Source of the DNA: Oscillospiraceae bacterium
GTDB lineage: Bacteria > Bacillota > Clostridia > Oscillospirales > Oscillospiraceae
Direction: 5' to 3'
Assembly (NCBI GenBank): GCA_028708585.1
Contig: JAQVYO010000015.1
Coordinates: 1 to 18,406 of the forward strand
DNA: 18,406 nucleotides
In this document: piece by piece, positions 1 through 6,928 of the stretch
How positions within the stretch are numbered: the stretch's first letter is position 1
How the letters are laid out: the number at the start of each line of letters is the position of its first letter
Made by a program: the position numbers and the translations under genes
Notes under the pieces: model-generated
Seen by the model: only the letters and a program-made list of their open reading frames with translations
The model's database searches: none
Told to the model about the DNA's origin: nothing

Positions 1-105
1 TTCTCGCTAAACTCTTTCTGCATAGTTTTGGTCGGCGCTCTGGCGGCGGCCTGTTCCGCATTTCAAAATTTCTTCATTTCCCTGTTGACTTTTTATTTGC
101 AGGCT

Positions 106-375
106 TCAAATGGTGGAGACAGGAACCGGTGCAGTCTCCGCGACCGTGTTGATCAGGATATTTGAAGCGTCTGCGGAGCGCAGTGCGATGACCGCTCCCC
201 GAATGAGATAGGCGGCCGGATCTCCCCAGGGGCTCTTTAAAAGGCAAGAAACCGTTGTGCCTTCCACCAGTCCAATATCCTGCAAGCGCCTGCGCATGCT
301 TTTTTCGCTGGTGAGCTTGACGATTTTGCCGCTTTGACCTTCCCGCAGCGTATTTAAAGGAATTTGCTGGAACAT
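106..375 (-). CDS. feoA: FeoA-type ferrous iron transport accessory protein
   Basis: Small SH3-like FeoA-domain protein of 89 residues. FeoA proteins are cytoplasmic partners of the ferrous iron permease FeoB. The sequence shows the family pattern: a short lead (QIPLNTLREGQSGKIVKL), a central RRLQDIGLVEGTTVSCL segment and a closing GAVIALRSADASNI strand, which together fit the FeoA beta-barrel. I chose the ATG at 375 because AAGGAGA lies 8 nt upstream (384-390). The reading frame extends to 417, but that stretch overlaps the presumed operator and lacks a ribosome binding site. The gene is divergent from a DtxR/MntR-type regulator, which suggests metal-dependent control through the shared gap. 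feoB would be expected downstream, beyond the left edge of the window, and is not visible here. The family call is fairly sure. A role specifically in iron uptake is inferred from the family. Confidence 0.85.
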   Translation of the reverse strand: MFQQIPLNTLREGQSGKIVKLTSEKSMRRRLQDIGLVEGTTVSCLLKSPWGDPAAYLIRGAVIALRSADASNILINTVAETAPVPVSTI

Positions 376-401
376 AAATAGAATCTCCTTACCATATGTA
401 T

Positions 402-432
402 TAGTCAATGGAAACAATGTTTCCTGAGACTA
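402..432. promoter_or_regulatory. Nested 31-bp dyad, probable metal-regulator operator
   Basis: The feoA/regulator gap contains a perfect nested dyad centred on base 417. The inner arms are GGAAAC (410-415) and GTTTCC (419-424) around AAT. The outer arms are TAGTC (402-406) and GACTA (428-432), each separated from the inner arm by 3 nt. The spacing is regular and two-fold symmetric, as expected for a dimeric winged-helix repressor. The obvious candidate is the DtxR/MntR-type protein encoded to the right. It does not match the textbook DtxR or MntR boxes letter for letter, so the binding protein is an inference. Confidence 0.6.
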
Positions 433-477
433 TTGTATGGAAGCGCAGCTCTTTTTGTGCCGAGGAAAGGAGACGTC

Positions 478-975
478 ATGCCGGAGACCGATAAGAATGA
501 ATTTTATACATTGAAAGGCTATCAGATGCGCAGCGGAAGGGCCATGACGGAGACCATGGAAGACTATCTGGAGATGATCTGCCGCCTTGCGGGAGAGGAT
601 GGCCATGTCCGCATTCATCTTCTTGCCGCAAAGCTGAACGTTCGGCCTTCTTCCGCTTCAAAAATGGTTGGAAGCCTCAAGACGCTGAATCTGGTGGAAT
701 ATGAACGGTACGGACTGATTCGCCCCTCGCCCCGGGGCTTGGAAATTGGCAAATATCTCCTGCACCGGCATGAGGTGCTCAGCAAATTTTTTTGTCTTTT
801 AAATGCGTCCGAAAATGCGCTGGAGCAGGTGGAACAGATTGAGCATTTTATCAGCCGGGAAACCGTTTCCAACCTGGAAGCGCTGATTGTGCGTATCCGG
901 GCGCTGGATTTGGCAGAGCAAAAGGGAACGCCCAATTTGGAAGAAGGGGAGGATACCACCCATTCAAACGCATAA
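478..975 (+). CDS. DtxR/MntR-family metal-dependent transcriptional repressor
   Basis: Protein of 165 residues. A winged helix-turn-helix begins at TETMEDYLEMICRL and runs through HLLAAKLNVRPSSASKMVGSL (recognition helix) and a wing (LVEYERYGLIRPSPRG). The dimerization/metal-binding region follows, with the family's HEVLSKFF and EQVEQIEHFIS segments. DtxR/MntR proteins bind DNA when loaded with Fe2+ or Mn2+ and repress uptake genes. The start at 478 is preceded by AAAGGAGA (about 466-473). An in-frame extension to 433 has no good ribosome binding site. The length fits the short MntR-like group without a C-terminal SH3 domain. Divergence from feoA across a dyad suggests that it controls feoA and itself. 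Whether it senses iron or manganese cannot be decided here. Confidence 0.85.
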   Translation: MPETDKNEFYTLKGYQMRSGRAMTETMEDYLEMICRLAGEDGHVRIHLLAAKLNVRPSSASKMVGSLKTLNLVEYERYGLIRPSPRGLEIGKYLLHRHEVLSKFFCLLNASENALEQVEQIEHFISRETVSNLEALIVRIRALDLAEQKGTPNLEEGEDTTHSNA

Positions 976-1070
976 AAACGGAACGCGCCCCGGCTTTGAA
1001 AGATTCTGCTCACTTGATAAGAACAACGGTACAAAGTGGGCTTGGCTTTCCGCCAGGGCGCGTTCGTTTT
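974..1070. terminator. Long imperfect inverted repeat between convergent genes (possible bidirectional terminator)
   Basis: The left arm at 974-990 (A-run, then ACGGAACGCGCCC) pairs with the right arm GGGCGCGTTCGTTTT (1056-1070), with one bulged base. The loop of about 65 nt carries a second stem, GCTCACTT (1008-1015) with AAGTGGGC (1034-1041, one G-T pair). The A-run on one side and T-run on the other, between the ends of two convergent genes, fit a bidirectional terminator. The long loop is unusual for one. Confidence 0.45.
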
Positions 1071-1111
1071 ATCGGTTAAGGAAAGAAGGAAAAAGAGAAA
1101 TGAAGAAAGAT

Positions 1112-1837
1112 TTAGCGTTCCGGTAGATATTTTTCAGGGTTTACGGCCGCACCTTTTGCCGTCATTGCAAAATGCAGATGAGAAGGAAGACCGTTTTCGG
1201 AGACAGCGGTGGCGCCAACGGCACCGATCACGTCTCCCGCCATGACCTTATCTCCTACTGAAACGGTGGGAAGCTTGGCTAGGTTGGAATATGCGCTGGT
1301 TAGGTTGTTTTCATGTTTGATGACTACGGTGGTGCCCATCAGCTCGTCATCATATACCTGAGATACGGTTCCGGCGGATACCGCCATGACTTTTGCTCCT
1401 ACATTCGCCGCCAGGTCCATGCTTTCATGGGTACGCCAGTCTTTCAGCGTAGAATTGTAGACCAGCTTATCATTGCTGAAAGCGGTGACCACGTCGCCGG
1501 ATACCGGCCAGACAAAAGAAGTTTTTGCCTCGGCGGTAGTTTTGGAATCGGCAGACGGCGAAACGGTTGCGGGAGCCGAAGGCGACGCCTTTGTTTCGGA
1601 AGATTTGGCGCTGGCCTTGGGTACGGGAGAGGCGGAAATGACCACCTCCGTGGGATGGGCCACGGCCGCGCCTGGATCTTCTAAATTCATCGACGCGTCG
1701 TTTCCGGATGATGGGGACTTAAACAGCAGATAGCCCGAAATTCCTATTGCGGCTACGCACAGGAACAGGACTATGTAAAAGCCCCGCCCCGAAAGGAAAT
1801 TTCCGATCTTTTCGAGATTGCGTTTTTTCATTCGCAC
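1112..1837 (-). CDS. Membrane-anchored M23 (LytM-type) peptidase, SpoIIQ-like
   Basis: Protein of 241 residues (239 if the ATG at 1831 is used instead of the GTG at 1837; GGAGGT at 1843-1848 sits closer to ideal distance for the GTG). It has a short basic N-terminus, one membrane helix (about 20-39), a Pro/Ser/Ala/Thr-rich linker (about 45-107) and a LytM/M23 domain (about 108-238). Zinc ligands H137, D141 and H222 of the HLHF motif are present, as is H220. The second catalytic His of active LytM enzymes (the YxHL position) is Asn in AYSNL. The DWRTH start of the metal site and the YSNL substitution resemble clostridial SpoIIQ, the mother-cell/forespore channel protein that partners SpoIIIAH. 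SpoIIQ is my preferred reading. A generic M23 cell-wall hydrolase is the alternative. It is a lone gene facing away from the COG0523 gene's start. Confidence 0.75.
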   Translation of the reverse strand: MRMKKRNLEKIGNFLSGRGFYIVLFLCVAAIGISGYLLFKSPSSGNDASMNLEDPGAAVAHPTEVVISASPVPKASAKSSETKASPSAPATVSPSADSKTTAEAKTSFVWPVSGDVVTAFSNDKLVYNSTLKDWRTHESMDLAANVGAKVMAVSAGTVSQVYDDELMGTTVVIKHENNLTSAYSNLAKLPTVSVGDKVMAGDVIGAVGATAVSENGLPSHLHFAMTAKGAAVNPEKYLPER

Positions 1838-1891
1838 AAAACACCTCCGTCCCTATTGTTGACAGAGGAAAGGAAGGATATACAAAATATG

Positions 1892-1925
1892 AAAAATTTT
1901 ATCATTCATAATAAAAAATTTTATC
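1892..1925. repeat. Two 12-bp direct repeats AAAAATTTTATC, 22 bp apart
   Basis: AAAAATTTTATC occurs at 1892-1903 and again at 1914-1925, a repeat distance of 22 bp or about two helical turns. The repeats lie in the AT-rich gap upstream of the M23/SpoIIQ-like gene. Each copy has an A-tract/T-tract core. They could be paired protein-binding sites or an intrinsically curved upstream element. No sigma-F-type promoter could be assigned confidently. Confidence 0.4.
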
Positions 1926-1966
1926 GCTCGCTGCGAAAATAGGAATATAGAATCATCAGATGCGGG

Positions 1967-3058
1967 TCACATACGAAAAACGGGGTTGGGATAAGAGGGG
2001 GCAAAGCAATCGGTTTTGCGGGCGGAAAGGCTGATATTCTGCTCCGAAGCCGTTTTATCCAGTATTTCATTTGAGATGGAAAGCAGCTTATCCGGCGCGC
2101 AGGCAGCGCGGATATTCATAATCAGATAAGCATTGTTGCAGGTTTCGTCTGTTTTGCGGTCCAGACTGACGGGGCTGTGCATACCAACGCAGCTTAATTT
2201 GGAAAGATCCTCCGATCCTATGGCGCACAGCTTCAGATGTGCAATTTCCTCCTCCCGTTTTTCCAGGGCGGTTCTGATGTTTTCCCCCAAAGAAACCAAA
2301 AAGGAATCCAGCTTAAAACCGTTGGGTGCTGTGAGCGCTGCCGTGGCATTCAGCCAGCCCAGCGCCGCTTCCGCTGCCGCGTATGTGTCATAGGCAATTG
2401 CGGGAGAAGGCTTATCGAAAGAAGGGACCTGATCCAGTTCGGCAAGCCAGCCGTCTAGCCCCGCGCCTGTTTTAGCGCTGATGGGGAGGACTTTTGCGGT
2501 GGGGAAATTTTGGTGTAGCAGGCTCAAATAACGGGTGAGCTGCGAAGGGGCAAGCGTATCAATTTTATTGAGCACGATGAGATCGGCTTCTTCCAGCTGT
2601 TTCAGAAACAGATAGGATACTTCCGGGCGGCGGAACGGGTTGCTGCCTCCGGGGCCAAGCGTATCCAACCGCTGGGGGTCTACAAGTACGGAAAGGGGGG
2701 CGGGATAGAAGCTGCCTGCTTCTTTGTTTTTAATTGGCTTCATGATGGTGGATAACAAGTCGGTGCAGCTTCCCACAGGTTCGGCTAAAATGATATCCGG
2801 GTCATATTCGGCGCGAAGCTGATGCAGGCACCGGGCAAAGTCGTGGAAATTGCAGCAGAAACAGCCTTTGCTTACTTCCTGCGTGGGGAACCCGCTTTGA
2901 CGGACCAATTCGGTATCTACCAGTCCGGCGGTTTGGTCGTTGGTAATAACGGCTGCCGTTTTGCCGCTTTTCCGGATCTGATCGGCAAGGGAGATGACCG
3001 CCGTGGTCTTGCCCGCGCCCAGAAAACCGCCAATGATGATCAGCTTTACTTGTTTCAT
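1967..3058 (-). CDS. COG0523 (CobW/P47K) G3E-family GTPase, putative metal chaperone
   Basis: Protein of 363 residues. The G3E GTPase core is clear: Walker A GFLGAGKT (11-18), the family's CxCC metal-binding signature as GCFCC (65-69), the acidic EPVGSCTD segment (93-100), the NKID guanine-specificity motif (164-167) and SAKTG (194-198). COG0523 proteins use GTP to deliver or insert metals (zinc, cobalt/cobalamin, nickel). The C-terminal half is not a clear CobW_C domain. It is Cys-bearing and ends CFAPSYPNPVFRM, a Cys-Phe-x-Pro-x-x-Pro-x-Pro pattern that I associate from memory with GTPases near corrinoid-dependent methyltransferases; this link is weak. The start is supported by GAGG about 6 nt upstream. 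The gene is monocistronic, with its own consensus promoter at 3093-3121. The substrate metal is unknown. Confidence 0.82.
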   Translation of the reverse strand: MKQVKLIIIGGFLGAGKTTAVISLADQIRKSGKTAAVITNDQTAGLVDTELVRQSGFPTQEVSKGCFCCNFHDFARCLHQLRAEYDPDIILAEPVGSCTDLLSTIMKPIKNKEAGSFYPAPLSVLVDPQRLDTLGPGGSNPFRRPEVSYLFLKQLEEADLIVLNKIDTLAPSQLTRYLSLLHQNFPTAKVLPISAKTGAGLDGWLAELDQVPSFDKPSPAIAYDTYAAAEAALGWLNATAALTAPNGFKLDSFLVSLGENIRTALEKREEEIAHLKLCAIGSEDLSKLSCVGMHSPVSLDRKTDETCNNAYLIMNIRAACAPDKLLSISNEILDKTASEQNISLSARKTDCFAPSYPNPVFRM

Positions 3059-3092
3059 GCGATACCTCGCTTCCTATTTTATGTATAAAATG

Positions 3093-3121
3093 ATTATAAA
3101 TAACGATATCCTTTCTGTCAA
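3093..3121 (-). promoter_or_regulatory. Perfect sigma-A promoter for the COG0523 gene
   Basis: On the minus strand TTGACA (3116-3121) is followed by a 17-nt spacer and TATAAT (3093-3098), a full consensus match. Just downstream the arms TATAA and TTATA flank 5 nt around 3084-3098, overlapping the -10 box. A repressor such as a Fur/Zur-type protein could act there, but the site is too weak to name. A perfect promoter in front of a metal-chaperone gene makes repression plausible. Confidence 0.8.
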
Positions 3122-3149
3122 TTTTATATAGGTTTATATAGAAAATAAA

Positions 3150-3178
3150 AAGGCTGGAACTGTTTTTGTTCCAGCCTT
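3150..3178 (-). terminator. Intrinsic terminator of the malic enzyme gene
   Basis: Perfect 11-bp stem AAGGCTGGAAC (3150-3160) and GTTCCAGCCTT (3168-3178) with a 7-nt loop. Read on the minus strand the stem is followed by TTTTTATTTTC. It lies about 10 nt beyond the malic enzyme stop codon and isolates that gene from the COG0523 gene. Confidence 0.9.
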
Positions 3179-3188
3179 AGGTTCTGTT

Positions 3189-4361
3189 TTATATGCGGGC
3201 GGTGCCGGATGCAACCGCCGCGTCGTAAACCGCCTTGGCTACTGTCTGGCCCACCCTGGGGTCAAACGCCGGGATAATGATGGAATCCTTGCATAGATCT
3301 CCCTCCTGTACCAGGCCAGCCAGCGCCGCCGCCGCCGCCATCTTCATTTCCTCGTTGATGTCGGAGGCCCGGGCGTCCAAGGCACCCCGAAAAATACCCG
3401 GGAAAGCCAGTACGTTGTTGATCTGGTTTGGATGGTCCGAACGGCCGGTACCGATGATTGCCGCCCCGCCTGCCCGGGCAAGTTCCGGGCGAATCTCCGG
3501 GTCGGGATTTGCCATGGGAAACACGATCGCGTCCTTGGCCATGGACGCCACCATCTCCTGAGTGACAATATCTTTGGCAGAAACGCCGATAAACACATCG
3601 GCGCCCCGCATAGCGTCGGAAAGGATCCCGTGAATTTCCCGGGGGTTGGTTATGGAGGCAAGCTCCTGGTGGACCCAATTTGTGTATTTTTGGTCTCGGG
3701 ATAAGATCCCTTTGCTTCCACAGACGATGATCTCCTCCGTCCCCATATTTTTGAGCATGCGGACGATGGCGGAGCCTGCGGCGCCTGCGCCGCTGACCAC
3801 CACTTTGATCGCGCCAAATTCCTTGTGAACTACTTTTAAAGCATTTATGAGGCCGGCCGTCACAACGATGGCGGTGCCATGCTGGTCGTCATGGAAAACC
3901 GGAATATCCAGCTCGGCTTTCAGTCTGCGTTCGATTTCCACACAGCGCGGGGAGGAGATGTCCTCTAGATTAATGCCGCCGAAATTGGGGGAGATGAGCT
4001 TCACGGTGCGGACAATTTCATCCGCGTCTTTGGTGGAAAGACAGATGGGAATCGCGTCCACTCCTGCAAATTCCTTGAACAAAACCGCTTTGCCTTCCAT
4101 TACAGGCAGCGCGGCCTCCGGTCCGATATCGCCCAAGCCGAGCACTGCGGTGCCGTCCGTAACCACGGCCACCAGATTCCCTTTCCCGGTGTATTTGTAA
4201 ACGTCGTTTTTGTTTTGAAAGATCTGCCTGCAAGGCTCCGCCACTCCAGGCGTGTAAGCGGTGGAAAGATCATATTTGTTCCGTATAGCAACTTTGCTGG
4301 CGATCTGCAATTTTCCCTGCCATTTTTCATGAAGTGTCAATGCTTCTTCAAAAATACTCAT
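3189..4361 (-). CDS. Malic enzyme (oxaloacetate-decarboxylating malate dehydrogenase)
   Basis: Protein of 390 residues, the usual size of short bacterial malic enzymes. It converts malate plus NAD(P)+ to pyruvate, CO2 and NAD(P)H. Visible motifs are YTPGVAEPC (36-44, catalytic Tyr36), DGTAVLGLGDIGPEAALPVMEGK (69-91, with Lys91 as likely general base), the metal-binding LEDI (132-135) and FHDDQHGTA (156-164), the Rossmann loop GAGAAGSA (191-198) and NPDPEI (285-290). The base after the second Rossmann strand, usually Asp (VCDSKG) that contacts the NAD ribose, is Gly here (VCGSKG, about 214-219). Cofactor preference is therefore uncertain. The start is supported by AGGAGGA (about 4374-4380). 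A terminator follows directly, so the gene is probably monocistronic. Confidence 0.93.
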   Translation of the reverse strand: MSIFEEALTLHEKWQGKLQIASKVAIRNKYDLSTAYTPGVAEPCRQIFQNKNDVYKYTGKGNLVAVVTDGTAVLGLGDIGPEAALPVMEGKAVLFKEFAGVDAIPICLSTKDADEIVRTVKLISPNFGGINLEDISSPRCVEIERRLKAELDIPVFHDDQHGTAIVVTAGLINALKVVHKEFGAIKVVVSGAGAAGSAIVRMLKNMGTEEIIVCGSKGILSRDQKYTNWVHQELASITNPREIHGILSDAMRGADVFIGVSAKDIVTQEMVASMAKDAIVFPMANPDPEIRPELARAGGAAIIGTGRSDHPNQINNVLAFPGIFRGALDARASDINEEMKMAAAAALAGLVQEGDLCKDSIIIPAFDPRVGQTVAKAVYDAAVASGTARI

Positions 4362-4449
4362 GGACTTTTGGCGTCCTCCTTTGTATTTTAAATTTGTGAA
4401 ACCCAGTAAAAACAGATTGAAGTGAAAAAAACCGTGTCTAGTTTACCTG

Positions 4450-4497
4450 CGCGCCGGAAGAATGGCTTCCAGCGCGGGGCGGGCAGCGCAATCCCGC
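4450..4497. other. Hairpin cluster in the ftsH/malic enzyme gap
   Basis: CGCGC and GCGCG plus inner GGAAG and CTTCC form an 11-position stem with one mismatch (4450-4460 with 4466-4476, loop AATGG). A smaller GCGGG/CCCGC stem follows (4479-4497). Neither has a T-run on either strand. They may be upstream structure of the malic enzyme transcript or a decayed element. Confidence 0.35.
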
Positions 4498-4505
4498 TAT
4501 GAAAA

Positions 4506-4564
4506 GAGTGCGCAAAGGAATTTCTCGTTTGCGCACTCAGACGGCTGCCGGAACCCTTTCCGGC
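4506..4564 (-). terminator. Terminator of ftsH
   Basis: Perfect 11-bp stem GAGTGCGCAAA (4506-4516) and TTTGCGCACTC (4528-4538). On the minus strand it is followed by TTTTC. A smaller perfect hairpin, GCCGGAA/TTCCGGC (4547-4564), lies between it and the ftsH stop codon. Confidence 0.8.
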
Positions 4565-4581
4565 GTCTTGTGATCGCCGCT

Positions 4582-6585
4582 CTATCTGTCCCCGCCGTTT
4601 TGCGGAGGGAATGAGGGGGGGGTCCGAGGCCCCTGTTCCGGGCTGTGTTCGGGAGCGGGGAGTTCTCCATCGGATGAGGGAGACGGTCCGCCGGAAGGAA
4701 CGGGGGCGGAAAGGGAGGTTTCTTCGGGAGTTTTGCCCTCTAAAATGGCCATCATTTCCTGACCGGTAATGGTTTCCCGTTTGAACAGATAGCCTGCTAC
4801 TTTGTCCAGCATTTCCCGGTTTTCCTTTAGGAGCTGTACCGATTCCGTATAGCAGCCTGCAATGATTTCCATAACCTCCCGGTCCACGGCGGCGCAGGTT
4901 TCCTGCGCACAGTCCAAAGTGGCGACACCCTCCAGAAACTGGCTTTGCACCCGCCCCAGAGCCACCATGCCGAATTTATCGCTCATGCCGAATTGGGTTA
5001 TCATTTTTCTGGCCATATCCGTCGCCCGCTCAATGTCGTTGGCGGCGCCGGAAGTTTGGGTGTTGAACACCAGCTGCTCTGCCGCCCGGCCGGCTAAAAG
5101 GGTTCTAATCTCGGTGAGAATATCGTCCTTGGATAAAAGGAACTTTTCTTCCTCGGGAAGCTGCATGGTATATCCCAGCGCACCTTGGGTATGGGGTACG
5201 ATGGTAATCTTCTGCACCGGCTGGGCATTTTTCTGCTTTGCGGCCACCAGAGCATGGCCTACTTCATGGTACGCAACAATCCGCTTTTCCTTTTCGGTGA
5301 GAACGGTTCCCTTTTTTTCCGTCCCGGCAATAACGACTTCAAAAGAAACCAGAAGGTCTTCCTGATTGACGGCGTGCCGCCCCATCCGGACGGCCCGGAG
5401 CGCCGCTTCATTGACCAAATTGGCAAGATCCGCGCCCACCGCGCCGGCTGTGGCCTGGGCGATGCGGCTCAGATCCACATCTTCGGCCAGGCGAATATTC
5501 CGCGTGTGTACTTGGAGAGTGGCAAGGCGGCCGGCCAGATTGGGCCGGTCCACCGTAATGCGCCGGTCAAAGCGGCCGGGACGCAGAAGCGCCTTGTCCA
5601 AAACCTCGGGACGGTTGGTTGCCGCAAGAACAATAACGCCCTTGGTAGGGTCAAACCCGTCCAGCTCCGCCAAAAGCTGATTGAGCGTCTGCTCCCGCTC
5701 GTCGTTTCCGCCGAAACGGGAAGCGTCCCGGCTCTTCCCGATGGTGTCATTTTCGTCAATAAAGATAATGCAAGGGGCGATTTTAGCCGCCTGTTGAAAC
5801 AAATCCCGAACCCGGGAGGCGCCGACGCCCACGAACATCTCCACAAAATCGGAGCCGGAGATGGAGAAGAAGGGGACGTTTGCCTCTCCCGCAACGGCCT
5901 TAGCCAGCAAGGTTTTGCCGGTGCCGGGGGAGCCAACCAGGAGGGCGCCCTTTGGCAGTTTTGCGCCAATGGCGGTATATTTTTGGGGATTATGAAGAAA
6001 ATCGATGATTTCTTCCAGGGATTCTTTGGCCTCGTCCTGACCGGCCACATCCGCAAAGGTAACGCCGGTTTTTCGTTCTACATATACTTTTGCGTTGGCT
6101 TTGCCGACCCCGCCCAGTCCGCCGCCGCCCAACCGGTTTCCCATATTGCGAAACAGCAAAGTCAAAAGCAGGTACATCACTCCGATAGGCAGAATCCAGG
6201 TGAGCAAAATATTCATAACCGGAGAAAGGGTCTGGGGAATCTCGCTTTTAAACTCCACGTTATGCTTTTCCAGCAGGGAGATCAGATTGGAATCGTCCAT
6301 AATGCCTGTGTACAGCTTTTTGCTTGCCTCCTGGGAACCGGAGGGCGCCAAGGCGGCTTTCTTGGTAATGATGGTGATGGAGTCGCTTCCCACGGTGACG
6401 GATTGGATTTCGTCCGACTGCACCATTTGAAGAAATTTGCTGTAAGAAATTTCGCTTGTGTTGGCATTGTTGTAAAGGGAAGAGATGTAATTAAACAGGA
6501 CGGTAAGAACCAGTGCCCAAATGACAATGGTAATGATTCCGTTGAGGCTTCTTTTGTTGCCGTTTTTTCCTTTCTTGGGGTTCAT
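4582..6585 (-). CDS. ftsH: FtsH, ATP-dependent membrane zinc metalloprotease
   Basis: Protein of 667 residues. FtsH is a hexameric inner-membrane AAA+ protease that unfolds and degrades membrane and regulatory proteins. Order of parts: TM1 (about 17-35), extracytoplasmic domain (about 40-120), TM2 (about 122-146), AAA+ domain with Walker A GSPGTGKT (218-225), pore-loop FVEMFVGVGASRVRDLF (247-263), Walker B IIFIDEND (273-280) and second region of homology ATNRP...LLRPGRFDR (322-341). The peptidase domain has HEVGH (440-444) and the third zinc ligand Asp517 in TSGAANDIERAT. The tail (about 618-667) is Pro/Gly-rich and disordered. Two deviations stand out: Walker B reads DEND rather than DEID, and the zinc motif is HEVGH rather than the usual HEAGH. 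GGAGG about 8 nt upstream supports the start. It has its own tandem promoters and a terminator. Confidence 0.95.
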   Translation of the reverse strand: MNPKKGKNGNKRSLNGIITIVIWALVLTVLFNYISSLYNNANTSEISYSKFLQMVQSDEIQSVTVGSDSITIITKKAALAPSGSQEASKKLYTGIMDDSNLISLLEKHNVEFKSEIPQTLSPVMNILLTWILPIGVMYLLLTLLFRNMGNRLGGGGLGGVGKANAKVYVERKTGVTFADVAGQDEAKESLEEIIDFLHNPQKYTAIGAKLPKGALLVGSPGTGKTLLAKAVAGEANVPFFSISGSDFVEMFVGVGASRVRDLFQQAAKIAPCIIFIDENDTIGKSRDASRFGGNDEREQTLNQLLAELDGFDPTKGVIVLAATNRPEVLDKALLRPGRFDRRITVDRPNLAGRLATLQVHTRNIRLAEDVDLSRIAQATAGAVGADLANLVNEAALRAVRMGRHAVNQEDLLVSFEVVIAGTEKKGTVLTEKEKRIVAYHEVGHALVAAKQKNAQPVQKITIVPHTQGALGYTMQLPEEEKFLLSKDDILTEIRTLLAGRAAEQLVFNTQTSGAANDIERATDMARKMITQFGMSDKFGMVALGRVQSQFLEGVATLDCAQETCAAVDREVMEIIAGCYTESVQLLKENREMLDKVAGYLFKRETITGQEMMAILEGKTPEETSLSAPVPSGGPSPSSDGELPAPEHSPEQGPRTPPSFPPQNGGDR

Positions 6586-6662
6586 AAAACGCCTCCTTTT
6601 TCAGGGTAGGAAGATCTATTGCCAATGTGGCCGCAGCTTATGGGCCAACACCGAATTTGGTT

Positions 6663-6711
6663 ATTATACCAGTATTGCGGCTATTATATCATATAAAAAA
6701 ATTCAATACAA
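6663..6711 (-). promoter_or_regulatory. Tandem sigma-A promoters for ftsH
   Basis: Two minus-strand -10 boxes are visible. The distal one is TTGTAT (6706-6711), a 17-nt spacer and TATAAT (6683-6688), with TGA directly before the -10. The proximal one is an extended -10, TGGTATAAT (6663-6671), without a good -35 box. Both point into ftsH and leave leaders of roughly 70-100 nt. Confidence 0.65.
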
Positions 6712-6866
6712 GAAAATGGCTTCTACATTCTTTAAATTTTCTGTAAAGTCAAACTTTTATGTTTTTTTCAGAACGGAAACGCAAAGTTGTTTTTGTTTTT
6801 GCGTTGGAAATTCGTTAATATGACGAATGAAATTCTGGTAAAAATACAAGCGAATCAATTATGAAT
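6712..6866. other. AT-rich divergent intergenic region between ftsH and rlmB
   Basis: The gap between the ftsH and rlmB start codons is 343 nt, and apart from the promoters described separately this part is very AT-rich. I see no gene, RNA or strong hairpin in it. Confidence 0.6.
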
Positions 6867-6867
6867 A

Positions 6868-6876
6868 TGGTATAAT
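6868..6876 (+). promoter_or_regulatory. Extended -10 promoter for rlmB
   Basis: TGGTATAAT (6868-6876) is a consensus extended -10. No clear -35 box stands 17 nt upstream, as is common for extended -10 promoters. Transcription would begin about 45 nt before the preferred rlmB start codon. Confidence 0.6.
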
Positions 6877-6928
6877 CAAGTATTACAGTGTTAAAATGGC
6901 GTGTTGAAGCATGCTGGAGGGAAAAGGC

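Noticed and set aside
1..105. Possible start of feoB or another gene downstream of feoA on the minus strand
   Set aside because: Short open frames reach the left edge (one starts MRNRPPPERR), but none resembles the FeoB G-domain start and no good ribosome binding site is present.
615..1034. 139-codon minus-strand frame over the DtxR-type gene
   Set aside because: Antisense shadow of a clearly recognised gene, Ser/Arg-rich as expected for a shadow frame.
5185..6609. 474-codon open frame on the plus strand
   Set aside because: It is entirely antisense to ftsH, has no ribosome binding site and no recognisable protein; a codon-bias shadow.
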